This document shows positions 44,417 to 53,734 of a DNA stretch of 64,000 nucleotides, in pieces. The DNA is from Solirubrobacteraceae bacterium (GTDB lineage Bacteria; Actinomycetota; Thermoleophilia; Solirubrobacterales; Solirubrobacteraceae), in contig JAGIBJ010000084.1 of the NCBI GenBank assembly GCA_017744415.1, positions 1-64,000 on the forward strand, given 5' to 3'. The stretch's first letter is position 1; every line of letters starts with the position of its first letter. The notes beneath the pieces were generated by a model. It was not told where the DNA came from. It did not search any database and was given only the letters and a program-made list of their open reading frames with translations. Position numbers and translations under genes: made by a program.

Positions 44417-44570
44417 GGCCTGCAGTTTGCCGGAGTCCGGGGCGCGGCGGTGTGCGGTGGCGCGCGCCGACACCGCGGCGACGGCTCGACAGCTGATCGA
44501 CGCACCGGGAGGCGCGGCGTATCGTGAGGATCCCGCACCCGGCCGCGCCATCCCAGCGCACCCGACCGAC

Positions 44571-46812
44571 ATGCCGCACACCGAAGGGCCCCGAGCATCG
44601 CTCGCACGGTCCGCTCTCGACCCGCAGTCGGTCCTGTACGGGATCGACGAGGGCACCCAGGCGCTTCTGGCCGAGCTCGGTGAGCTCGTCGACGCCGACG
44701 CGCTCCTCACGACGTGGACGACCGCCTCGAGCGAGCTTGCCCGAGGTGACGTCCTCGACCACGACGTGTTCGCGGCGGCGCTCCGTGTGCGCGACGCACT
44801 CGCCGACGTCGCCGCGATGCTGCCGCCGTCGGAGGATCGCCTCTCGGCGCCACTGCGCGCCGCGGACCACGAGTTCTGGCAGGCAACGCAGGACGATGGC
44901 GCTGCCGGACCGCCGCCGTCCGAGGATTGGGGTGGACGCCCTTGGTGGCGCTCGCGCGCGGTGCGGGGCACGGAGCGCACCACGGTCGCCGTCGCCGACG
45001 GCACCGCCGCCGCCGTACCCGGCCCGAGCCCACGACCGGGCCAACTCTGCCGGATCCTGCAGATGCGGTCGTGGGCCAGCGACCTCGCTGCGGCCCAGCG
45101 CAAGCTGGAGGACGCCGACTACCGAATGGATCGCGCACGGGCCCCGCAGGCCGACGACGTCGTCGCCGCCCTGCGCTTCGTCCTCGAGCTCACCCGACGA
45201 GCGACGCCGCGCCTCCACGCCGCCGATCTCGATCTCAAGGCCGCGCGACCACTCGCGATCGAGCACCTTGAGCGACTCCTCGCCGGCGCACCAGGACCGC
45301 ACGCCGATGACCTCCGCGGTTGGTGGCGGGCCGAGAGTCCCCTACGGCTCGCCCGCATGCTCGCGTGGGAGCGGGACGTGCGCGACACCGTCCCGAGTTG
45401 GGCGCGCGAGCCGCAGAGCCTGCTGCACGGGGCCGACGACGCGACGATCGCGCGCGTCGTCGACCTTGCACTCTCCAGCGAGGGCCTTCCGCGCTCGTTC
45501 GACGCGTGCCGGGTGGGAGGGCCTGGAGCCCGGCGAGGGCGACGTCCTCGACATCGCTGAGTACGACCTCTGCATCGATCGCCGCGCCCAGCTGGCCGCG
45601 ATCGAGCGGGTGCTGCCGCCTACGCATACGGCGTTCTTCGAACGACTCACGGTGGCCGATGAACGTTGGGAGCGGCGCACGCTCGGTGTCCGGGAGCCCA
45701 TCAGGCACTGGCGTCGTTCGGCAGGACCGGCCCAGTGGTGGCAGCGACGGGTGCCGCGGTTCCTCCCGAACAGCTTCACGATCAACCTGTCCGGCCGCTC
45801 GCCCGGCATCTGGGCGGAACTCGTCGAGCGCGGCATTCCCGAGGATCCGAACCACAACCCTTCACTCGACGCGTGGAAGCTGCGCTTCGGGATGGGCCGC
45901 TCCGTCGCGCGCGAGCAGCAGTTGCCGGTGCCGATGTCGCAGATCCTCGCGACGGCGCGCCGCGAGAAGGACGCTGGCGCCGTCCGCGAGCGACTGCTGA
46001 TCTGGGCAGGCGGTAGTCGCTATTCCGTGCCGACCGTCGACGACGTCCTGGCCGCGTACGCCAGCGCGCGGGAGCTGGTGGCCACCGTCGAGCCGCGCGC
46101 TGCGACGCTGAGCCGGCTCGCCAAGCCGACGGGGCGCCGTCGAGGGAAGGCCGACGACGCGGCTCCATGGCGCGAGCAACGGGACGCCCACGCGATCGCG
46201 CGCACCGCAGATCTGCACGTGCTCGAACGGCTCGCGTCCGGAGAGGCGGGCACCGCCTGGGAAGGCGAGCCGCGCGGAGCGCTCTCGCTCGCGTGCCTTC
46301 TGGCCGAGGAGTGCGAGGTGGGCACGGCGCTCCGAGCCGCGGCCGAAGACCCGATGTCCGTGCTGTTCGGTCTCGGTACCGACGCGCTCGACCTCCTGCT
46401 CGACGCGCGCGTGGGTGCTCGGATCACGTGGCCGGGATTCGGCTTCTGCAGCGGCGAGATCGAGCTCTGGCAGGCCGGAGCGTCGTATGTCGACGCCGAG
46501 TTCGCCGCCTGGGAGCTCGCCGTCCGGTGGGCCGAGGCAGGCCCCGACGCTCCACCGCTCAACCAGTACGACATGGACGGCCTGCTCGGCCGCCGCGACT
46601 ACCTCGAGTCGATCTCGCAAGCGGTGGCGCCGACGCACGAGCCGTTCCGCGATCGACTCGCCGACCTCGATGCGCGCTACTGGCGAGTGAGCTCGCCCGC
46701 GCCGGAGTCGACCACGACGCCGGCGTCGATCCAGCCGGCGGCGTGGTGGTGGCACCGCGTCCCGGACGTCGTCCCCGCCGACGGCGAACGGGATCGCTGG
46801 ATCCTCTGGTGA
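44571..46812 (+). pseudogene. Unrecognised three-module protein, broken by a +1 frameshift
   Basis: ATG 44571 opens one frame that ends at 45560; a second frame, shifted by one base, carries the protein from about 45515 to TGA 46812. Joined, it is about 747 residues. Three modules recur, starting DPQSVLYG (residue 17), EPQSLLHG (about 280) and DPMSVLFG (about 593) and ending in tryptophan clusters PWWRS (125), QWWQRR (389) and AWWWHR (725). GDVLD is shared by module 1 (first frame) and module 2 (second frame), which shows both frames belong to one gene. No signal peptide, transmembrane helix or enzyme motif is visible, and I do not recognise the family. It lies opposite and between dnaJ and hrcA. 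Confidence 0.7.
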
Positions 46813-46836
46813 GCGGCGGCCGCCACCCCGGATCGC

Positions 46837-47853
46837 TCAGTCGTCGTAGACGTCGCTGACGTACCTGGAGAGCTGCGTCGCTGCCGAACGCACGACGGAG
46901 ATCGCGGCGCCGTAGTCCATCTGGAGCGGGCCGATCAGGGAGACGGTGCCCAGGGGGCGGCGCGGCAGGCCGTAGGCGCCGGCAACGTGCGAGAGGCTGC
47001 GCAGGGCCGGGTCGGGGTTCTCGGCGCCGATGCGCACGAGCACGTCGCCGGTGGTGAGCGCGGCGCGCAGCGCGCCGAGCATCGAGCGGCGCTGCTCGAG
47101 CAACTCGAGCAGCTCACTGGCCACCGAGAGGTCGCGGCCGCGCATGAGGCGGGCCGTGCCCTCGACGTACAACGAGTCCTCGCCGGCCTCCTCGAGCTCG
47201 GTGAAGGTCGGCGCGATGGTGGCGAGAAACGCGGATTCGCGGGGGCCGAGGCCCGACTCACGGAGGCGGGAGTGAAGCATCCGGGCGCCGAGGCCGAGCC
47301 CCTCCACCCGTTCGCGTAGATACTCGGCGGCCCACTGCACGAGGCCCTGGTCGACGCGCTGCTCGAACGTGAACACGCGCCGCGTGACACCACCGGTCGA
47401 CGTGATCACGACGACGGCGACGACATGCGGCTGAAGCAGCAGCACCTCGATATGGCGCACGGTGGCGGTGCCGATCGGAGGCGCGGAGACGACCGCGAGC
47501 AGATCCGTGAGCTCGGAGAGCCGCTGTGAGACGAGCCGCATCGCGGCATCGACCTCGCGGCGCATCAGCTCGAGATCGACGCTGACGGCCGGGACATCGT
47601 CGATGAGGTGGTCGACGTAGTAGCGCAGGCCGGCATCGGTCGGCACGCGGCCAGCCGACGTGTGGGGATGGTCGAGGAGCCCCTGACCCTCGAGCCACGC
47701 GAGCTCGTTGCGGATCGTCGACGGGCCGGCGCCGATCTCGGTGTCGAGCGCGAGCGACTTGCTGCCGACCGGAAGCGACGTAGCCTGGAACGTGCGTACG
47801 ACCTTGCACAGCACCAGCTCCTGGCGTGGCGTGAGGCGCGGCTCCCCGGTCAT
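46837..47853 (-). CDS. hrcA: Heat-inducible transcription repressor HrcA
   Basis: 338 residues from ATG 47853. The N-terminal winged helix (LTPRQELVLCKVVRTF, GAGPSTIRNELAWLEGQGLLDHPHTSAGRVPTDAGLRYYVD) is the HrcA DNA-binding domain, followed by the dimerisation GAF-like domain and the C-terminal GTVSLIGPLQMDYGAAISVV. It represses class I heat-shock genes by binding CIRCE. I saw no CIRCE sequence (TTAGCACTC and its inverse) upstream of this gene or of dnaJ. It is divergent from the DUF4184 gene. Confidence 0.95.
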   Translation of the reverse strand: MTGEPRLTPRQELVLCKVVRTFQATSLPVGSKSLALDTEIGAGPSTIRNELAWLEGQGLLDHPHTSAGRVPTDAGLRYYVDHLIDDVPAVSVDLELMRREVDAAMRLVSQRLSELTDLLAVVSAPPIGTATVRHIEVLLLQPHVVAVVVITSTGGVTRRVFTFEQRVDQGLVQWAAEYLRERVEGLGLGARMLHSRLRESGLGPRESAFLATIAPTFTELEEAGEDSLYVEGTARLMRGRDLSVASELLELLEQRRSMLGALRAALTTGDVLVRIGAENPDPALRSLSHVAGAYGLPRRPLGTVSLIGPLQMDYGAAISVVRSAATQLSRYVSDVYDD

Positions 47854-47935
47854 GCCCCAATTCTAGGGGCGGCGGCTGGCGCCCGGCGGCGAACCGGCGC
47901 CACTTGGGCGGCGCGGCGCCAGACTCCCCGGCGAT

Positions 47936-48685
47936 ATGCCGTTCACCGTCAGCCATGCCGCAGCGGTGCTGCCGCTGCGCAGCCCCCGCTGGCCGTTCAC
48001 CGCGCTCGTCGCGGGGAGCATGGCTCCCGACCTGCCCTACTTCGTGCATCTGCCGGTCGGCCAGGGGATGACCCATTCGATCCTCGGCATCCCGACGATC
48101 GATCTCGCCATGGCGATCGCCGCCGTCGCCGTCTGGCACGCCCTGCTGGCGCCGGGCGCGCTGGCGCTCGCGCCGCAGGCGGTGCGCGCTCGTTGTCCCG
48201 AGGCGCGCTCATGGCCGTCCGTACTCCGCAACGCCGGCTGGCCTGCCGTGATCGCGGCCTGCATCGCGGGCGCGACCACGCACGTCGCCTGGGATGCATT
48301 TACGCACCCGGACCGCTGGGGCACGCGTCGGATCGATTGGCTGATGCAACTCCACGGCGGCCACATGGGCTACACGTGGGCCCAGTACGCGAGCAGCGTC
48401 GGCGGCCTCGCGATCCTTACCGTCGTCCTGCTGCGCTGGTGGCGCCGCGCCGCCCCTCAGCCCTCCCTCGCTCCTCTCGTGCTGGCCGACCGTCAGCGCC
48501 TGCTGTGGTGGGCGGCCGTGATGCTCTGCGGGCTCATCGGCGCGGCCCTCGGCGTGGTCACCGCCTCTGAAGCGGCGGCTCGTTTCCGCGCCGTCACGTG
48601 GGGCGGCACCGGGGCCGGCGCCGTGATGCTCGCCGCGAGCCTCGAGGTCGCGCGCCGCCGCCTGGCGCTGCAGCGCGCCGGCTGA
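47936..48685 (+). CDS. DUF4184-family membrane protein
   Basis: 249 residues. The N-terminus MPFTVSHAAAVLPL and the following GSMAPDLPYF are the signature of DUF4184. It has six or so hydrophobic segments (TIDLAMAIAAVAVWHALLAPGAL, AVIAACIAGATTHVAWDAFTH, GGLAILTVVLLRW, LLWWAAVMLCGLIGAAL). The His/Asp-rich loops (SH, PDLPYF, TTHVAWDAFTHP) resemble metal-dependent membrane hydrolases of the YdjM kind, but no activity is established. It is divergent from hrcA, with 82 bp between them. Confidence 0.85.
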   Translation: MPFTVSHAAAVLPLRSPRWPFTALVAGSMAPDLPYFVHLPVGQGMTHSILGIPTIDLAMAIAAVAVWHALLAPGALALAPQAVRARCPEARSWPSVLRNAGWPAVIAACIAGATTHVAWDAFTHPDRWGTRRIDWLMQLHGGHMGYTWAQYASSVGGLAILTVVLLRWWRRAAPQPSLAPLVLADRQRLLWWAAVMLCGLIGAALGVVTASEAAARFRAVTWGGTGAGAVMLAASLEVARRRLALQRAG

Positions 48686-48755
48686 TCACACGCCTCACGC
48701 CGCTCCCGCCCCAACCGGGCGTCGACGCCCTCGGGGCCCGCTGCTACGGTGACTG

Positions 48756-48870
48756 GCGAGCCTCGCAGGCTCGCCCTATGCGTACGCGCTGATCGACACG
48801 CCGCCTCGAACTCGCCCCGGCCCTCGGCCGGAGGTGCGGCCGTCCTCTTGGACCCATCGATCTCCGGAGG
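48756..48870 (+). promoter_or_regulatory. Structured leader of the ABC-F gene with 4-codon ORF (candidate attenuator)
   Basis: The leader holds a perfect 8-bp hairpin (48756-48763 with 48767-48774), then a tiny ORF ATG CGT ACG CGC TGA (48778-48792), then a 6-bp hairpin CCGGCC/GGCCGG (48817-48822 with 48826-48831), and finally an 8-bp palindrome CTCCGGAG around the ribosome site ending at 48870. Antibiotic-resistance ABC-F genes are commonly controlled by ribosome stalling on a short leader ORF. Here the peptide and structures are seen; the mechanism is inferred. Confidence 0.4.
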
Positions 48871-48875
48871 CACGC

Positions 48876-50495
48876 ATGCCTGCCACCTTGCTCCACGCCG
48901 AGCGGCTCACCCGCCGCCATGGCGACCGCACCCTGCTCGACGCCGTCGACCTGCGCATCAGCGCCGGCGACCGCGTCGCGATCGTCGGCCCGAACGGCGC
49001 CGGCAAGTCGACGCTGCTCCGGCTCCTCGCCGGCGCTGAGCTCCCCGACGGCGGCACCGTGCACCGTCACGCGATGCCGCTCTACCTCCCGCAGCCGGGG
49101 CGTCGCCCGGCCGATGGCCGCGCGCTGCGCACGGTGCTTGCCGAGCGCCTCGGCGCAGGCCCAGCGACGGCAGCCCTCGACATCGCCGTGCGCCGGCTCC
49201 AGGTGGCGGGCGAGGACGACATCGGCGACGCGATCGAAGCCCACGCCGCCGCGCTCGACGACTGGATCGCGGCGGGCGCCGACACGCTCGACGCCGACCT
49301 CGAGCGCGCCGCCGACCGGATCGGCCTTCCACCGGAGCTCCTCGATCGGCCGATGCAGCAGCTCTCCTCCGGGCAGGCCTCGCGCGCGGCGATGCTCGCG
49401 CTCGCCGCCGCGCGCCATCCGCTGGTGCTCGCCGATGAACCCTCGAACCACCTCGATGCGGCGGGGCGCACCCTGCTCGATGAGCTGCTCGAGGCACACC
49501 AGGGTGCGCTCGTCCTCGCCTCTCACGACCGCGCACTCCTGGCACGGCACGCGGTGCGCGTCGTCGAGATCGACCCGCACCGCGGCACGCTCACCGAGTA
49601 CGCCGGCGGCTGGGAGGCGCACGAGCGCGAGCGCGAGGCGACGCGGGTGCGAGAGCACCGGGAGTACGCCGAGGCCGTGCACCGGCGCGACGAGCTCCGC
49701 GAGGCCGAGCGTGAGATCCGCCGGCGGGCTGCGGCCACCCGCGCCCGCGTCGGCCGATCGCCGCGAGACAACGACAAGCACCACAAGGAGTGGTTCACCT
49801 CCCGGGCCGACGGCGTCGCCGCGCGCGGACGCGTCGTCGGGGCCCGTGCCTCACGCGTCGACGTACCCGACCGCCCGTGGAGCCCCCGTCCGCTGGCGCT
49901 GGCGCTCACCCCGCAAGAGCGGGCCGGCTGGCTCGTCGAACTCGATGGTGCCGCTGCACGCCGCGGCGATTGGGAGAGCCCGCCGTGGACCCTGGGCGTG
50001 CGGGCCGGCGATCGCCTCCTGCTCCGCGGTCCCAACGGCGCCGGGAAGTCGACGCTGCTCGGTTTGCTCGGTGGCACTCTCGAGCCGGTGCGCGGGCGCC
50101 GGACCGCGGCCGCCGGCGCGGTCGTCGCAGAGCTCGGGGCCATCGAGCGGGCGTTCACGGCCGATCTCCCACTGGCCGACGTGGTGCGCGGGCTCACGGG
50201 CCTCGATCCGTCGGCGGCGCGCGGGCAGCTCGCGCACGTGGGCCTCGGCGCCGATCAGGCGAGCCGGCCCGCGGCGACCCTCTCGCAGGGCGAGCGCACC
50301 CGCGCGGAGCTTGCCGTGCTCGGCGCGAGCCGCACGTCGTTGCTCCTGCTCGACGAGCCGACCGACCACCTCGACCTCGCCTCGGTCGAGGCTGTCGAGG
50401 CGGCGCTCGACGGCTGGCCGGGCGCCGTCGTCGTCGCGACGCATGACGAACGCTTCGCCGAGCGCCTCGGCGCACGGGAGGTGATCGACGTCTGA
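48876..50495 (+). CDS. ABC-F family ATP-binding protein (ribosome-associated)
   Basis: 539 residues from ATG 48876, with CCGGAGG 5 nt upstream. Two ABC ATPase domains and no membrane segments: Walker A GPNGAGKST occurs in both, signatures LSSGQ and LSQGE, Walker B LVLADEPSNHLD and LLLLDEPTDHLDL. A charged linker rich in Arg/Glu (about residues 245-330) contains the P-site tRNA interaction motif region. ABC-F proteins bind the ribosomal E site; some protect against antibiotics and others aid translation. Closeness to resistance-type members cannot be settled by eye. It converges with the NmrA-like gene. Confidence 0.92.
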   Translation: MPATLLHAERLTRRHGDRTLLDAVDLRISAGDRVAIVGPNGAGKSTLLRLLAGAELPDGGTVHRHAMPLYLPQPGRRPADGRALRTVLAERLGAGPATAALDIAVRRLQVAGEDDIGDAIEAHAAALDDWIAAGADTLDADLERAADRIGLPPELLDRPMQQLSSGQASRAAMLALAAARHPLVLADEPSNHLDAAGRTLLDELLEAHQGALVLASHDRALLARHAVRVVEIDPHRGTLTEYAGGWEAHEREREATRVREHREYAEAVHRRDELREAEREIRRRAAATRARVGRSPRDNDKHHKEWFTSRADGVAARGRVVGARASRVDVPDRPWSPRPLALALTPQERAGWLVELDGAAARRGDWESPPWTLGVRAGDRLLLRGPNGAGKSTLLGLLGGTLEPVRGRRTAAAGAVVAELGAIERAFTADLPLADVVRGLTGLDPSAARGQLAHVGLGADQASRPAATLSQGERTRAELAVLGASRTSLLLLDEPTDHLDLASVEAVEAALDGWPGAVVVATHDERFAERLGAREVIDV

Positions 50496-50512
50496 GCGCG
50501 CCACGGCAGCCC

Positions 50513-50531
50513 GACGCCGCCGGTCGGCGTC
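50513..50531. terminator. Hairpin at converging ABC-F and NmrA-like genes
   Basis: GACGCCG (50513-50519) pairs with CGGCGTC (50525-50531) over 5 nt, between the ABC-F stop (50495) and the stop of the opposite-strand reductase (50530-50532). Confidence 0.5.
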
Positions 50532-51381
50532 AGCGGTTGCGCTCGAGGATCTCCCGCACGGTCGCCGGCTCCTGGCCGGTGAGCGCGCGCACGTCGGTGG
50601 TGACCTTCTGGAAGAACTCGCTGTAGACCGCCTGCCCGACCGAGACGATCAGCTCGACCGCGGGCGCGGGCAGCCCGGCCGCCGCGAGATCGACCGCGTA
50701 GTCCTCGTCGTCTTGGTCGACATACTCGATGTTCGCGCCGTGGATCTCGTTCGCGAGCGCGACGAGCTCGGCCTGGGTGAGCGCCGCGGGACCCGTGATG
50801 TCGTAGCTCTCACGCTCGTGGCCGTCGGTGAGGAGCACGGCAGCGGCCGCGCGGGCGCAGTCGTCGCGCGACACGTAGGCGGTGCGTCCCTCCCCCGCGT
50901 TGCTCACCCACACGCCGGACTCGAGCGCCTGTTGCACGGCCGGCACGAGCCCCTCGGCGTAGAGGTTGTTGCGTAGCAACGTCCACTCGAGACCGCTCTC
51001 GCGGATCGCCTGCTCGGTCGCGAGGTGGTCGGGGACGATCAGCGCCGGATTATCGGCGCTCGGCTGCGCGATCGACGTGTAGGCGATGTGCCACACGCCG
51101 GCACGGGCGGCGGCCGCGATCGCCTGGCGGTGCTGCTCGAGGCGCGCGCCAACGGCATCGGTCGAGATCAGCAGCAGCCGCTCGACGCCCTGGAGGACGC
51201 GCTTGAGGCCGGTCGGGTCTTTGAAGCTCGCCTTTTCGACGCGCGCGCCGCGCTTCGCGAGATCAGCGAGACGATCCGGCGTGCGGGTCAGCAGCAGGAC
51301 GGACTGGGGGTCGGTCTGCTCGAGGACGAGTTCGGCGACCCTGCGCCCGAGCCCGCCGGACGCACCGGTGATCGCGATCAT
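50530..51381 (-). CDS. NmrA-like NAD(P)-binding oxidoreductase (quinone reductase QorB-like), copy 1
   Basis: 283 residues. Rossmann start MIAITGASGGLGRRVAELVL, then LLLISTDAVGARLEQHRQAIAAA and WTLLRNNLYAEGL, the layout of atypical SDRs of the NmrA/HSCARG/QorB type. They bind NADPH and reduce quinones or act as redox sensors. Its start overlaps the hydrolase stop by 4 bp, and it is the last gene of the P450-hydrolase-reductase set. A paralogue lies at 55887-56777. Confidence 0.88.
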   Translation of the reverse strand: MIAITGASGGLGRRVAELVLEQTDPQSVLLLTRTPDRLADLAKRGARVEKASFKDPTGLKRVLQGVERLLLISTDAVGARLEQHRQAIAAAARAGVWHIAYTSIAQPSADNPALIVPDHLATEQAIRESGLEWTLLRNNLYAEGLVPAVQQALESGVWVSNAGEGRTAYVSRDDCARAAAAVLLTDGHERESYDITGPAALTQAELVALANEIHGANIEYVDQDDEDYAVDLAAAGLPAPAVELIVSVGQAVYSEFFQKVTTDVRALTGQEPATVREILERNR

Positions 51382-52292
51382 CCAGCGACGGTACCCACCG
51401 CGGCCTCTGCCGTGCGTGCATGGTCGGCAATGAGCGCCACGAGCTGCGCCCAGGCCCCGACGGGCAGGTCGTGGCCCATACCCGCGATCGTCTCGTGGCG
51501 GGCGCCCTGGATCGCGCTGGCGGTGGCGAGGCCGCCGCTCGGGTGCACCATGCGGTCACGATCGCCGTGGATCACCAGCGTCGGCGCGGTGATGTGGCGC
51601 AGGGCGCGGGTGCGGTCACCGCTCTTGAAGATCGCGGCGAGCTGGCGGCCGACGCCCTCGTGCGACGGCTGTGGCCCGCGCTCCCACATCTCGTCGGCGA
51701 GGGTGCGCACGGCGTCCTCGTCGAAGTCGAAGCCGTGCGAACCGATATGGCGCATCATCGCCACGAGCGAGTCGGCGGCCTTCTCGCGGGTCGTCGACGG
51801 CGGCCCCGCCATGCGGAGCCAGGTGGTGACGTGCGGACGCCCGACGCCGCGCGCGCCGGTCATCGACATGATCGACGTGAGCGACGCCACCTGCTCGCCG
51901 TGACGCGCCGCGAGCATCTGGCCGATCATGCCGCCCATCGACATGCCGACCACGTGCACCTGGCCGAGGTCGAGCTCGCCGACGAGCCCCGAGGTGTCAA
52001 GCGCCATGTCATCGAGGGAGTACTGCGACGGATGCCAGCGACGCGTGACGAACCGCACCGGGTTCGGCGCCGGCGCGCGCCCCTGGCTGCTGCGTCCGAC
52101 GTCGCGGTTGTCGAACCGGATCACCTGGAACCCCTCGCTGGTGAGCCGCTCCACGAAACCCAAGGGCCAAGCGCCGAGCTGCTGCCCCAGGCCGGCGACC
52201 AGAAGGATCGCCGGTGCCGACTCGTCGCCGAAGCGCTGGTAACAGAGGCGCGTACCACCGCCGACGTTCGCGAACCGTTCCTCGACGCTCAT
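51378..52292 (-). CDS. Alpha/beta hydrolase
   Basis: 304 residues from ATG 52292. The nucleophile elbow is VVGMSMGGMIGQ (Ser), the acid is the Asp in HGDRDRMVH, and the base is the His in IAGMGHDLP. Oxyanion region ILLVAGLGQQLGAW. Relatives include haloalkane or ester hydrolases and the aclacinomycin methylesterase type. Its ATG overlaps the P450 stop by 4 bp, and its stop overlaps the reductase start, so the three proteins are made together. The substrate is probably the P450 product or a related hydrophobic ester. Confidence 0.88.
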   Translation of the reverse strand: MSVEERFANVGGGTRLCYQRFGDESAPAILLVAGLGQQLGAWPLGFVERLTSEGFQVIRFDNRDVGRSSQGRAPAPNPVRFVTRRWHPSQYSLDDMALDTSGLVGELDLGQVHVVGMSMGGMIGQMLAARHGEQVASLTSIMSMTGARGVGRPHVTTWLRMAGPPSTTREKAADSLVAMMRHIGSHGFDFDEDAVRTLADEMWERGPQPSHEGVGRQLAAIFKSGDRTRALRHITAPTLVIHGDRDRMVHPSGGLATASAIQGARHETIAGMGHDLPVGAWAQLVALIADHARTAEAAVGTVAG

Positions 52293-53689
52293 GCCGCCGC
52301 CTCCTGTCGATCGCCGCCCGCCGGCGGCTGGTCGTCCCCCACGCCCGGCACGGCCGCGCGCCCGCGCGGCGCGACCAGGGCCACCGCCGCCCGCGAGCGC
52401 ACCCGCGCGACGCCGCCCTTCGACGGCGCGAATGCCACGCCGCGGAACCGCCAGCGCTCGCTCGGCTCGGTGGTCGGGACGAGGTCGACGTTGAGCAACA
52501 GGGTGCGCAGGACGACGTCCATCTCCATGTGCGCGAACGCCGCGCCCACGCACCGCCGCCGCCCGCCGCCGAACGGGATCCATGCGTACGTATCGGGCTT
52601 GACGCCGACGAATCGGTCGGGATTGAAGCGGTGCGGCTCGGGGTAGATCGATGGGTCGTGGTGGATCGCGACGCCGTCGACGTAGATCGTCATCCGCGGC
52701 GGGATCACCCAGTCGCCGAGCTCGAACGGCTGGTGAGCCCACCGCAGCGTGCCCGTGATGACCGAGCGCGAGCGCTGTACCTCGCGGATCGTGGCCTCGC
52801 GCAGCTCCGAGCCGCCGGCCTCCGCCTCGGCCCGCAGGCGCTCGACGATCTCCGGGTGCCGGCGCAGCCGCTCGACGGTCCAGGAGAGGCTCGCGGCCGT
52901 CGTCTCGTGGCCCGCGACGAGGATCGACAGCAGCTGATCCTTGAGCTGGGCGTTGGTCATCGGCGAGCCGTCGTCGTACGAGGCCTGAAGAAGTAGCGCG
53001 AGCACGTCGGTACGTTCGGCGAGGCGCTCGTCGGCGCGGCCGTCGGCGATGAGGCGGTCGATCGCGGCGTCGAACCGGCGGCGCATCCGCAGGAACTTCC
53101 CCCATGGGCTCCACGGGCCGAGGTCTTTCTGAAGCGCCGGGGCCGACGTGAGGTAGCTGCCGAGCTTCACCCAGCTCGGGAGGAAGGTGCGCAGCTCGTC
53201 GAACTCCTGGTCCTCCGCGCCGAAGACCGTGCGCAGGATCGCGTTGAGCGTGATCCGCATCATCGGTTCGAGCGTGCGGAAGTCCTGCTCGAGCGGCCAG
53301 GTGGCGATCTCGCGGAGGGTCTCCTCCTCGAAGATCGCCTCGTACCCGGCGAGTCGTCCGCCGTGAAACGGCGGCAGGAGCAGGCGCCGCTGCGCCAGGT
53401 GCGGAGCCTCGTCCAGCGCGAACGAACTGTTCTTGCCCAGCGTGCGCTCGAGCGGCGCGAAGTCGGCACCGTGCACCACGTCGGCGGGAGCGGTGAACAC
53501 CTGCTTCACGAACGCGGGATCGGTGACGGAGATGCCGTCGCCGAACCCGGGGATCGTCGTGAGCACGACGGGTCCACCACCGGCACGCACTTTCAGCGCC
53601 GCCATGGGCCCGCCGAGCACGTAGCGCGCCGTGATCGCGGCCTGCGAGATCGGCAGGCGCGGCGGGAGGCGTGTGGCAGTTGTCGTCAT
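52289..53689 (-). CDS. Cytochrome P450 (second, in TetR-P450-hydrolase-reductase set)
   Basis: 466 residues from ATG 53689. I-helix VAGHETTAASL, ExxR in EVQR, the FNPDRFVG segment, and heme loop FGGGRRRCVGAAF with the Cys ligand at about residue 380. The last 35 residues are a Pro/Gly/Ala-rich extension beyond the usual end. It shares only the family fold with the first P450. A 22-bp operator-like inverted repeat lies 46 bp upstream. Substrate unknown. It overlaps the hydrolase by 4 bp. Confidence 0.93.
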   Translation of the reverse strand: MTTTATRLPPRLPISQAAITARYVLGGPMAALKVRAGGGPVVLTTIPGFGDGISVTDPAFVKQVFTAPADVVHGADFAPLERTLGKNSSFALDEAPHLAQRRLLLPPFHGGRLAGYEAIFEEETLREIATWPLEQDFRTLEPMMRITLNAILRTVFGAEDQEFDELRTFLPSWVKLGSYLTSAPALQKDLGPWSPWGKFLRMRRRFDAAIDRLIADGRADERLAERTDVLALLLQASYDDGSPMTNAQLKDQLLSILVAGHETTAASLSWTVERLRRHPEIVERLRAEAEAGGSELREATIREVQRSRSVITGTLRWAHQPFELGDWVIPPRMTIYVDGVAIHHDPSIYPEPHRFNPDRFVGVKPDTYAWIPFGGGRRRCVGAAFAHMEMDVVLRTLLLNVDLVPTTEPSERWRFRGVAFAPSKGGVARVRSRAAVALVAPRGRAAVPGVGDDQPPAGGDRQEAAA

Positions 53690-53734
53690 CGTGCTCCGGC
53701 TTCAGCTGGCAGTCGAGCCATTCCAGATCGGGTG

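Noticed and set aside
43295-45103. 230-residue N-terminal extension of DnaJ
   Set aside because: It overlaps the opposite-strand repeat gene and is unlike any DnaJ; GTG 44416 begins the J domain.
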